The notes below the pieces were generated by a model that saw only the letters and a program-made list of their open reading frames with translations, did not search any database and was not told the DNA's origin. Both the position numbers and the translations under genes were made by a program. A DNA stretch of 64,000 nt from Bacillota bacterium (GTDB taxonomy: Bacteria; Bacillota; Clostridia; Lachnospirales; Lachnospiraceae). Location: positions 1 to 64,000 of the forward strand of contig JAEZRJ010000086.1 in assembly GCA_023412855.1 (NCBI GenBank), read 5' to 3'. Below, piece after piece: positions 37,076 to 45,768 of the stretch (position 1 is the first letter of the stretch; every line of letters begins with the position of its first letter).

Positions 37076-40074
37076 TTCATCACTACTCCTTTCACGGTAC
37101 GTTTACGGCGTTTAGGGTCCAGCTTGATTTCCAGACGCGTCAGCAGCATAGTCAGGACATTTGCAACCAGGAAATATATGACCGCCGTAGCGATCAGAGG
37201 AAAGAAAGCCTCCAAAGTACGGCTGCGGATAATGTCGGATACCTTGGTGAGATCCTGAATGGCAATATAGCCCACCACTGAGGTCATCTTGACCATGGAG
37301 ATAAACTCCCCCTTAAATACGGGCAGGAAATGTCTCGCCGCCTGAGGAAAGGTAATCTTCCAAAAAGTTTTGGCTTTTGTGAAGCCTATGGCATGAGCCG
37401 CCTCAATCTGCCCTTTATCCACCGCATCGATACCGGTGCGCATCATTTCGGACACATAGACGCCGAAGTTGACCGCAAAGCCAAAGATCGCTACCAGAAT
37501 AGCGGAGATGTCCATCTTACCAAAGATGATGTAGTAAAGGATCATCAGCAGTACTACGATGGGCGTACCTTGAATAAGCCGGATAAAGCCGGCTGCAAGG
37601 AGGGATGACAATCGCTTTTTGCTGCGGCGGAGCATACAGATTCCAAAGCCTATTAACGAGCCAAGCAGACCCGAGCAGATGGAGATCAGTACCGTTACCT
37701 CCAGACCGTCCAGCACCAGCTTCCAGCGGTTTTCTGTGAGAAAAGTACGGGTAAAGCTGGCTTTCAGACCTTCCCAGAAGTTCATATCCTGTTTAGCAAC
37801 CGTGGCTGTCTGAGATTCAACGACCTTGCGCACCACGAAATACAGCCCGCCGTCGTAATAGGAATCGCTCATGTCCACCATCTTTTTGCGTTCGTCCGTA
37901 ATAGACATACAGCCTACAGCAGCATCCGCCTTTTTGCTTTGCAGCATGGGGATAAGTGCAGAAAAATCCACTCCGGTAAACTCCACCTTGCGATCCAATA
38001 TCTCGCCGATCCGCAGCATCAGCTCTAAATCGTAGCCTGCGGCTGTGCCATCCGCGCCCACATACTCCATCGGTTCCGCAGCGATGTCATGCGCTACCCG
38101 CAGAGTCCCATTCGTACCAGGATAGTCAAGCTGCGGCAGAACTTTTACACTTTCATCAGAACCGGTCCACTTTTTCTTCATTTCTTCCAGTATGCCGTCG
38201 GCCTTTAACTGAACGATAGCATCGTTCATCTGAGCAGTCAGCTCACTGTCCTTTTGCAGCGCAATGCCATAGTGATCCTCTACGATTCGTTCAGGCAAGA
38301 TAGTGAAAGCCGGATTTTGAGCCACGGCCAAACTTGCCACCGGCTCATCAAACGGCACCGCTTCTACTTTGCCGTTTTGGAGCGCAGTGAGCATGTCAGC
38401 ACGATTGTTAAAATAGCTGTAGGTCACATTAGAAACTACACTGTTAACCAAAATATCTGAAATGGAGCCTGTCTGGCAGGAGACCACCTTGCCGGAAAGC
38501 TGACTAAGGGCGGTATACTGTGGCACTCCTGTGTCCGCCACGGTTTCTTCCCGACTTACCAGCACCTGTGGATTGGAAAAATAAGGTTTGGTAAACAGCA
38601 GCTTATCTGCTCGCTCGGGGGTATTGTATATACCCAAAGTCATAACAGCCTTGTTGCTGCCCATAGCTGTGATGACCGCTCCCCACTCCATATCAAGATA
38701 TTCGGCCTGATAACCCAACTCATAGAGGACTCGGTCGATGAGTTCCACATCAAGACCCGCATATTGACCATTCATTATAAAAGTAGTCGGCTCCCGGGAG
38801 GATACGATAGCCACCTTGATCTTGGGTGCTCCCTCCAGCTTGAGTGATTTGACAACATCGTAATCACTTCCATCCGGCTTGATCCAGTGAGAGATAATCT
38901 CGTCCATCGTTCCGTCAGCGAGGTACTTTTCTACTACCTCATTTACCTTTTCTGCAAGCTCGGGCTGACTTTTGCTGATTCCCAGACAAAGTTTTTCATC
39001 CGTCAGAGCATCAGAGACAATCTCCAGGCTTTGATTACTGCGGATAAAACGCAGTGCACTGGTGTAGTCCATCATAGCATAATCCAGCTTGCCTGCATCC
39101 AGTGCGGCGGTACTGTCCACATAATTCTTAAAGCTTTGGCGGTCGGCATCGGGGTAATGCTCCTCGGCGTAGAGCTCATTGGTAGACCCCTCCATCACAC
39201 CGATACGTGCAGTCTCCACTGGAACGCGGGGATTGTTATCCGCAGACTGGACAGGAGTCGCTTCTCCATTGTCCTTCACCAGCAATGCTGTCCTGGTCTG
39301 ATAGATAGGTGTGGAAAAATCCATGGTCTCCCGGCGCTCAGGGGTAGCATTGAGATTAGCCAGAATGCAGTCAATCGCCCCTGTCTCCGCTGCTGAAGGG
39401 AAGCCGTCATAATCGTAGACCTTGATCTCAATCTCCGCATTCAGATATAGCGCCAGACGGGCTGTCAGCTCCAGATCATAGCCTGTCAACTCATTTCCTT
39501 TATAATAACTGAACGGCTGTACCAAACCCGATGTACCTACTTTTAGTGTCATAGTGGGATGCTCCGGCTTAGGAATATCCGGCATGATATCATCAGCGTT
39601 CACCACCCAGCGTTCAAACATGTCGTCCAATGTGCCATCAGTATACAGTTCAGACAAAAATCCGTTGATTTTCTGCTGCAGGTCAGGGATACCTGATTTT
39701 CTAGAGATGCCTATGGCTACATCATCTGTCGCTCCCACATCATCAGGAAGCAGCCTGACACCGTCAAGACCGTTTGCAATGGCAAAGCCCAGCAGATACC
39801 GGTCAAAAGCAAAGGCATCCACTTTGCCCTGCTGGACAGCAAGGTAAGCGTCCGGCAGGCTGTTGTAATATTTCATCTTTGCCTTGGGCAGAGTGCTTCC
39901 CACCGCATTGACCGCTGTCGCTCCAGAGGGCACCCCAATGGTATATGCGGCATCGTTCATCTGTGAGGTCTCAGTAATAACCAATTTTGTCTTGGCATTA
40001 CAGCTTGTCATCAGGCTTATTAAAATCAACAGGGTCAGTGTGAGTATAACTTCCCTCATATTCTTTTGTCTCAT
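37072..40074 (-). CDS. Amino-acid ABC transporter: multiple binding-protein modules fused to permease
   Basis: About 1,000 residues from 40074, chosen because AAAGAAAGG lies upstream. Lipoprotein signal ends at SLMTSC. It contains a partial SBP_bac_3 module (about residues 25-150), two full modules (about 175-400 and 425-645), and a last N-lobe-like module (about 655-755). A HisM/GlnP-type permease follows, with coupling segment EAAHAIGFTKAKTFWKITFP. GlnPQ-type fusions with one or two modules are known; this one has four, two of them partial. It works with the overlapping downstream ATPase to import amino acids or small peptides. Confidence 0.88.
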   Translation of the reverse strand: MRQKNMREVILTLTLLILISLMTSCNAKTKLVITETSQMNDAAYTIGVPSGATAVNAVGSTLPKAKMKYYNSLPDAYLAVQQGKVDAFAFDRYLLGFAIANGLDGVRLLPDDVGATDDVAIGISRKSGIPDLQQKINGFLSELYTDGTLDDMFERWVVNADDIMPDIPKPEHPTMTLKVGTSGLVQPFSYYKGNELTGYDLELTARLALYLNAEIEIKVYDYDGFPSAAETGAIDCILANLNATPERRETMDFSTPIYQTRTALLVKDNGEATPVQSADNNPRVPVETARIGVMEGSTNELYAEEHYPDADRQSFKNYVDSTAALDAGKLDYAMMDYTSALRFIRSNQSLEIVSDALTDEKLCLGISKSQPELAEKVNEVVEKYLADGTMDEIISHWIKPDGSDYDVVKSLKLEGAPKIKVAIVSSREPTTFIMNGQYAGLDVELIDRVLYELGYQAEYLDMEWGAVITAMGSNKAVMTLGIYNTPERADKLLFTKPYFSNPQVLVSREETVADTGVPQYTALSQLSGKVVSCQTGSISDILVNSVVSNVTYSYFNNRADMLTALQNGKVEAVPFDEPVASLAVAQNPAFTILPERIVEDHYGIALQKDSELTAQMNDAIVQLKADGILEEMKKKWTGSDESVKVLPQLDYPGTNGTLRVAHDIAAEPMEYVGADGTAAGYDLELMLRIGEILDRKVEFTGVDFSALIPMLQSKKADAAVGCMSITDERKKMVDMSDSYYDGGLYFVVRKVVESQTATVAKQDMNFWEGLKASFTRTFLTENRWKLVLDGLEVTVLISICSGLLGSLIGFGICMLRRSKKRLSSLLAAGFIRLIQGTPIVVLLMILYYIIFGKMDISAILVAIFGFAVNFGVYVSEMMRTGIDAVDKGQIEAAHAIGFTKAKTFWKITFPQAARHFLPVFKGEFISMVKMTSVVGYIAIQDLTKVSDIIRSRTLEAFFPLIATAVIYFLVANVLTMLLTRLEIKLDPKRRKRTVKGVVMK

Positions 40075-40327
40075 ATAGTGGATTACCTTTCTTTGCATTA
40101 AATTTTGGTACGCCTGACTGTTTTCTGTTTTTATATTCAATTAAAGTAATACTACTGTGAAAAACAGAACCCTGATCAGCATGGAAAGACCACAAAAAGA
40201 GTGGTCACGGTGTAGGTTCGATAGCTGGTTTCCACATCCAGTCCGCCAAAGCTGGTGACCACCCAGAAGAAGCTGTCCGTTCATTTATAGTTTAATATCT
40301 ACATATATTGGGTTGTGTTTTGCTTTT

Positions 40328-40740
40328 TTATGTGGCTTTATCCCAACATATTTCTTTCGCGTTTGCCATAAATCCGCCCTTGTAAACTCCGCATAGCATC
40401 CTTCCCCGCCGATATATCGCATCACTGCCGTGATTTGTCGCAAGTGCGTCTGCACGGCAGCCACCACCGCAGGTCAGTTTATGCTCACACTCGCAGCATT
40501 CCACATTTTGCTCGGTGATATCGGAAACCTTTATTCCCACAAGTTTACGGAATTGGGAATTGGGGTCGGAGTAGATTTTTGACAAGCGCATTTTTGTCAG
40601 CTTAGGTAACAGCTTTTCGGCGGGAGTGGATACCCAGCCAATGCACGGTACAAGCGTACTGTCAGGAAGAATATAGGGACGGTTACGGCACAAACCGCAA
40701 GATTCACGCTGTTGGTTGTGAGGATCATCCTTATCGTTCT
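40328..40740 (-). pseudogene. SPASM-domain remnant of a radical SAM peptide maturase
   Basis: The frame encodes a typical C-terminal SPASM domain: CGLCRNRPYILPDSTLVPCI, later CCECEHKLTCGGGCRADALA and a last CGVY. These cysteines bind auxiliary [4Fe-4S] clusters. Homology starts abruptly near 40735 beside the lipoprotein stop, and the radical SAM CxxxCxxC core is absent. The rest of the frame (up to 40885) overlaps the lipoprotein gene and is not homologous. This looks like a deleted maturase of the Cys-rich-peptide type. Confidence 0.65.
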
Positions 40741-40754
40741 CTCTCCTTGCTATT

Positions 40755-41624
40755 TTATTTTTTTGACATATAATACAGTGCCAAATCCTTCTGAATCGGT
40801 TCCGGTTTCTCGGGCAGCAGCGTTTTACCGTCCCTGTCCAGATAGAGGACATATCCATCCTCACAATTCCAGTCAAAAGTCTCACCCTTGGGAATTTCCA
40901 CCGTCCGGATACTGCCGTCTTCCATTTGAATCGATATTATGACTTTCTCAGCATCCAGATAGTTCTGCACTGCGTCCGTGTATTCCACCTCCCGGTCATA
41001 AAGCAACACGCCCGAAGCAATTTTTGACTCCGAGCCATCAGGACGGCGAAGGCTAAAATCGATGGACAATACGCGGAAATCATCGCCGGCAAAGACAGTT
41101 GTTGTGATCATTTTATCCTCAGTAGTGGCCGGCCATGATTCGGATAGCTGGTCGGCATATTCCTGATCGATGTCCGCCTGGGTTTCGCATACCAGATTGC
41201 CGTTAGCATCGGTGATTTGAGAGGTAAATTCACTGTCGGGAACCATAAACAGATATTTGCTGACACTACCACCCTCTGTAAGGGAGAGACTATATGCAGA
41301 ATCACCCTTTTCGCGGGAGAACATAAAGCAGTCCGTCCGATAGCCGGTATAGCCAAAATCATCTTCAACGAAACAGTAATTTTCATTTGTGTCCTTAAAA
41401 TAGGTCATATGCATGGTGTTTCCACCGATGTAATCCAACTGGGCGTAGGTGATGGTCTTATAGTTTTCCAGCAGGTGAGCCGCCGTATTGACCTCTATTG
41501 CCTTATCCATGGTCAGTGCAGGTGCATCCGATGGGCTGAGTGCAGACGTATTCTGACACCCGGAAAGCAGGCCCAGCGTTATCACAAGCGTCAAAACCTG
41601 AATTGGTAATCCTTTTTGTTTCAT
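40755..41624 (-). CDS. Lipoprotein of unknown function
   Basis: This 289-residue protein has a signal peptide ending at TLGLLSGC. The mature part is beta-rich (alternating strands such as TITYAQLDYIGGNTMHMTYF) and acidic, like the extracytoplasmic lipoproteins that accompany transport or signalling operons. No catalytic motif is visible. GGAGG precedes the start. It lies 37 bases downstream of the M3 peptidase stop in the same operon. Function unrecognised. Confidence 0.7.
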   Translation of the reverse strand: MKQKGLPIQVLTLVITLGLLSGCQNTSALSPSDAPALTMDKAIEVNTAAHLLENYKTITYAQLDYIGGNTMHMTYFKDTNENYCFVEDDFGYTGYRTDCFMFSREKGDSAYSLSLTEGGSVSKYLFMVPDSEFTSQITDANGNLVCETQADIDQEYADQLSESWPATTEDKMITTTVFAGDDFRVLSIDFSLRRPDGSESKIASGVLLYDREVEYTDAVQNYLDAEKVIISIQMEDGSIRTVEIPKGETFDWNCEDGYVLYLDRDGKTLLPEKPEPIQKDLALYYMSKK

Positions 41625-41660
41625 AGTGCCTCCTCTTTTTCATAAGATTGACTTCTTATT

Positions 41661-43532
41661 TTATTGCGTTCCCTCAAATGCCGTAATCAGCCGGTCAAAG
41701 CGCGAGGTGAACGCATCAATGTAGTCGCTGTTTTCAATATCTACCCCGGCGAGCCTCAACATCTCCACAACGTTTCCGCTGTCGCCCGCCTTCAGGAACG
41801 CCAGATAGTCCTCTACCACACCCTCCTCACCAGATTGGATTCGTTCGGCGATATTGCAGGCTGCAGCGATACCCACAGCATATTGATAAACATAGAAGCC
41901 ATTGTAGAAGTGGGGAATACGCGCCCAACCGGCAGCGTAAGCATCGGTTACGGCATATTCCGAACCAAAGCAGTCATGGGTTGTTTGCAGCCACAGCTCA
42001 TCCAGCTTGTCAGCGGTCAACGTGCCTCCATTTTCCACCTCCCGTACCATTGCCTCCTGAAAATGGGCAAAGAAGGTCTGGGTGAAAAACGTGCTATATA
42101 ACGTGGACATCTGCTGGGCAGCGTAATATTGCCGCTCTTCTTCCGTCTTGGCATTCTCCATCAGATAATCTGAGAGCAGCAGTTCATTTAATGTGCTTGT
42201 CACCTCGCTGGTCAGACTGCTGGCATTCTGGCCGTAACTGCTCTCCTGGTTTTGGGAATACATCATATGTACTGCGTGACCAAGCTCGTGAGCCAAGGTG
42301 GAAACGCTGTCAAAATCATCGATATAGTTAAGTAGAATATAGGGGTGCGTATCGGGTACCGATGCAGCAAAGGCTCCGGCAGACTTGTTTTCGGCGGGAT
42401 AGACATCGATGGCATCAGTCGAAAACATCACCGCCAACTTCGCCATATAATCCTCACCTAAGGGCTCCAGCGCCTCTTTCACAAGCTTCTGGGCTTCTGC
42501 ATAGGTGTATGCTGTGCCAGGGTCATCAGCGATGCTTGCATTCGTCTCAAAGCTATAGAGCTCTGTAACGTCCAGAGACTTCTCCAGCAATGTAAAATAC
42601 CGTTCCATAACGGGTCTTGCTTGATCTGCCGCAGACAGGACACTTGAGTAAACTGACATAGGTGTATCCTCCGGCGCTAAATCAGCCTCCAGCGCCGAGC
42701 TGTACTTATGACTGGCGCTGCTCTGAGTTACGGCAGTGTAATAATTTTGCATATTCTGGGCAAGGGTGTTGCGGAACTGATTGTAAGGCTGCATCATGGC
42801 ATTGTAATATGTAATGCGAAATTCTTGGGTGTAATCCTTGTTATAGGCGACAGAATAATTGTTTTCGTTTGCCTGAAGCTCGCTTCCATCCGGAAATCTG
42901 ATGTTAGAAAAGGTCAGGTCACTGCCTACAAGAGAGCCATACAAGGAGTATGCTCCATCACGAAGCTGATAGAGCGGCTGTAAAAGCTGCTCCTGTGCCT
43001 CCGGCAGCGTATGGGCGCTTTGCGCACGGTCACGATTGAACCAAGTGAGATACGGCTTCATGCGTGCATCTCCTGCCACCTTATCCAGAAAGCCGCTACC
43101 GTTTGCAAACAGTTCCGGTAACGCAAAAGCCGTATCAGTGGAAAATTTAGTAATTAAATTACTTACCCTGCCGGACAGCTCTTTGGCAGTGCTGTCGGAT
43201 TGATCTTTATACATCTGCAGTCCGGTATAGGCATCTAACTTCTCGGTCAGGCGGTTCGTATCATCATAGCTTGTATAATAGCTGATCACACTATCCACAG
43301 TGTTCAGTTTACCGCGCAGTGCAGTAAACGATTTTATTTGAGTCTCTGCCTGAGAAAATTCCGCTTCAAATGCTTTCTCATCCGGATAAACAGTACTTAA
43401 ATCCCACGATATTTCCTGTGGTGTGACAGACTGTTCCAGTGTCGCGCTTGGATTCTGTGCTTGATTGGAGCCACAGGATGTCAGCGACACTACCAGCGCA
43501 AGTACCAGCGAAAATGAACACCTTCGTTTCAT
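41661..43532 (-). CDS. M3 family oligoendopeptidase (PepF-like) lipoprotein
   Basis: About 623 residues from 43532, preceded by AGGAGG at 9 bases. Signal peptide ends at VVSLTSC, so this enzyme is anchored outside the cell, whereas usual PepF is cytoplasmic. The zinc site HELGHAVHMMYSQ is intact, with the downstream glutamate in TLNELLLSDYL. The N-terminal PepF oligomer region is present (WDLSTVYPDEKAFEAEF). It would cut short peptides at the cell surface, supplying the amino-acid ABC importer in the same operon or processing signalling peptides. Confidence 0.88.
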   Translation of the reverse strand: MKRRCSFSLVLALVVSLTSCGSNQAQNPSATLEQSVTPQEISWDLSTVYPDEKAFEAEFSQAETQIKSFTALRGKLNTVDSVISYYTSYDDTNRLTEKLDAYTGLQMYKDQSDSTAKELSGRVSNLITKFSTDTAFALPELFANGSGFLDKVAGDARMKPYLTWFNRDRAQSAHTLPEAQEQLLQPLYQLRDGAYSLYGSLVGSDLTFSNIRFPDGSELQANENNYSVAYNKDYTQEFRITYYNAMMQPYNQFRNTLAQNMQNYYTAVTQSSASHKYSSALEADLAPEDTPMSVYSSVLSAADQARPVMERYFTLLEKSLDVTELYSFETNASIADDPGTAYTYAEAQKLVKEALEPLGEDYMAKLAVMFSTDAIDVYPAENKSAGAFAASVPDTHPYILLNYIDDFDSVSTLAHELGHAVHMMYSQNQESSYGQNASSLTSEVTSTLNELLLSDYLMENAKTEEERQYYAAQQMSTLYSTFFTQTFFAHFQEAMVREVENGGTLTADKLDELWLQTTHDCFGSEYAVTDAYAAGWARIPHFYNGFYVYQYAVGIAAACNIAERIQSGEEGVVEDYLAFLKAGDSGNVVEMLRLAGVDIENSDYIDAFTSRFDRLITAFEGTQ

Positions 43533-43549
43533 GAATACTTCCTCCTTTA

Positions 43550-45580
43550 TCATCCTTTGTAATCAATTTTCTTTGTCAATATCAGGATATTAAGCCCATC
43601 GTGATATTCATATTCCACGGTATCCATGGACTTCTTCACCATGAAAATGCCCAACCCACCGATATTCCGATCCTCGGCAGAAAGAGTAGTATCTGGGTCC
43701 GGCTTCCCGGTAGGGTCATAAGGGCGACCATTATCGGCAAAGCGCAAGGTAATGCGCCCATCTTCCACGCCCACACCGACAGTAGCATCGTTCGCGCCTG
43801 AATATCGGGCGATATTGGAGAAAATCTCATCCACCGCGATGTTTATCTGGGCGATTACTTTCATGGAAATGCCCGCAGTCTCCAGCTCTTGCTCTACAAA
43901 GGCAGTAACCTGTTCCATCGACTCCAGTGAGGGAGTCAGCTTCAGTTTTTTCATGCCGGGACCGTTCTGAGGCATTAGCTCCAGACTTAGCATGGTAATG
44001 TCGTCAAATTGAGGTGCCTCTCCCACAAAGGTATCAATTTCTTCTTTCATGCAGTGTAACAGATTTTCACAGTTGACCTCCTTGTTTCGGTTCAATGCAT
44101 CCAGCATCCGACCGATACCATAGAGCTCGTTATGAGCATCAGTAGCCTCAGCCACACCATCGGTGTAAAGGAACAATCGGTCACCAGGCTCCATCTGAAG
44201 TTCATATTCCTTATAGTGGGAAACTTCCATTCCTGCCAGCACGAAGCCGTGCTTGTCCTTCACCAGCTCATAGTCGCCGCCCATGCGTTTGAGCACCGGA
44301 TATTCGTGTCCTGCATTGGCGCAGGTCAGTTTACCGGTGGAAATTTCCAAAATTCCCAGCCAGACCGTAACAAACATCTCCGCTTCGTTACCCACGCAGA
44401 GCTGGTTGTTGACTTTTTCCAGTACATCCCTGGGCGAAAGTCCTGTCTGGGCCACGTTCTTGATGAGAGTTTTGGCAATCACCATAAAAAGAGCCGCCGG
44501 GACGCCCTTGCCGGACACGTCGGCCATTACCACTGCCAGTCTGTCATCATCCACTAGAAAGAAATCGTAGAAATCTCCGCCCACCTCCTTGGCGGGAGTC
44601 ATGGTGGCATAGATGTCCAATTCAGGCCGCTCGGGGAATGCAGGGAAGATACAAGGAAGCATACTTGCCTGAATATGCTTGGCTACGTCCAGCTCAGCTC
44701 CGATACGTTCCTTTTCAGCCGTAATAGCGGTAAGGTTTTCGATGTAGTCATTGATTTCCCTCTCCATCGTCTTGATTGCCTCAGCCAGAGACTCAATCTC
44801 ATCCCCTGTGTGGATTTCGAGATGGGCAATGGCAGACGTTACATTTGCATCCCGCCTAGGCTGAATCTGATCGACAACCATAGAAGTTTCCTCTTCTCGG
44901 TCAGAAACGAAACTGCTGGTTGCATGGGAGAGCTGATTGATTGGTTTCACTACGAAACGGCTGACCAGCAAAACCATAATGAAAGCCGATGCCATCATTG
45001 CTATGCAGACCACCATAAGCACAATAATGAGAAAGTCATGCCGGTCTGCCATCACGTCATTCATAGAAATATCCACACACATGACAGCATAAGGCTTTCC
45101 CTTGCCATCCTTCAGTTGTATCATAGCGGAAGAAAGCCAGCCAAAGGCTTTTGTATTGCTGATATACACCAGCTCATCTTTATCCTCCGGCATATTCTGC
45201 ACCAACACGTCGATTTCTCCGAAGCTCACATTGGGGTCGGTATCCATTACCGTGAAAGTCTCTCTTTGATCAGGCCTGAGCTGAAGAACATAAATGGATT
45301 CCACGCTGTTGGCAGCTTGCACATCACAAAGAAAATCCCTCATCCGATTATAATCCCCAACAGGCTTCCCTACGCTTATGCTGTCAGTCAAAACATCGCT
45401 ATCCATTTGAATTGCCGCCGTCCGGGCGAGATCTACCGCTAACGTCTTATAGTGTTTGTCCATGGTGTTAGCATATGTGTGGTAGCTTACCGTAATAGCC
45501 GCTGCTCCCATAATAAGTGCCATCAAAGCGATGACCAGTACAGATTTTGTTCGTAGAGAGACCCATGCTTTCTTTTTCAA
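43550..45580 (-). CDS. Membrane SpoIIE-type PP2C phosphatase with C-terminal RsbW-like kinase domain
   Basis: A 676-residue protein. Two membrane helices (about 15-35 and 180-205) flank an extracellular sensor domain. A HAMP linker follows, then coiled coil, then a SpoIIE phosphatase (AKHIQASMLPCIFPAFPERP; GGDFYDFF; VMADVSGKGVPAALFM; DDITMLSLEL). The last 130 residues are an RsbW-like GHKL domain with intact N-box (DEIFSNIARYSG), ADNGRPYDP and GGLGIFMVKK. It thus carries both phosphatase and apparently active kinase for a STAS partner, which is encoded three genes upstream. The stop falls 18 bases before the M3 peptidase start. Confidence 0.9.
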   Translation of the reverse strand: MKKKAWVSLRTKSVLVIALMALIMGAAAITVSYHTYANTMDKHYKTLAVDLARTAAIQMDSDVLTDSISVGKPVGDYNRMRDFLCDVQAANSVESIYVLQLRPDQRETFTVMDTDPNVSFGEIDVLVQNMPEDKDELVYISNTKAFGWLSSAMIQLKDGKGKPYAVMCVDISMNDVMADRHDFLIIVLMVVCIAMMASAFIMVLLVSRFVVKPINQLSHATSSFVSDREEETSMVVDQIQPRRDANVTSAIAHLEIHTGDEIESLAEAIKTMEREINDYIENLTAITAEKERIGAELDVAKHIQASMLPCIFPAFPERPELDIYATMTPAKEVGGDFYDFFLVDDDRLAVVMADVSGKGVPAALFMVIAKTLIKNVAQTGLSPRDVLEKVNNQLCVGNEAEMFVTVWLGILEISTGKLTCANAGHEYPVLKRMGGDYELVKDKHGFVLAGMEVSHYKEYELQMEPGDRLFLYTDGVAEATDAHNELYGIGRMLDALNRNKEVNCENLLHCMKEEIDTFVGEAPQFDDITMLSLELMPQNGPGMKKLKLTPSLESMEQVTAFVEQELETAGISMKVIAQINIAVDEIFSNIARYSGANDATVGVGVEDGRITLRFADNGRPYDPTGKPDPDTTLSAEDRNIGGLGIFMVKKSMDTVEYEYHDGLNILILTKKIDYKG

Positions 45581-45768
45581 GGTATTCTCCTCCTCTCTAT
45601 TTTAAGTAAGATCAAGCCCCTTTGTAATGTGCACAAAGCGATGGCTCAAGTTCTTGGAGTAATTCATAAGACAAAATTGTCTCTGTCGGCACAAGTATCC
45701 TGCTATCTATGTGTCCCATGCAAGAGACCTATGAGCATCGGTACCATCCAACACATCAAATACCTCCT

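Noticed and set aside
40740..40885. 5' part of the frame that ends in the SPASM domain
   Set aside because: It overlaps the real lipoprotein gene and shows no homology; only the part below about 40740 is kept.
43550..45580. SpoIIE-like protein as the sporulation phosphatase
   Set aside because: It has two membrane helices, HAMP and a fused RsbW-like domain, unlike the ten-helix sporulation SpoIIE, and no sporulation sigma genes are nearby.
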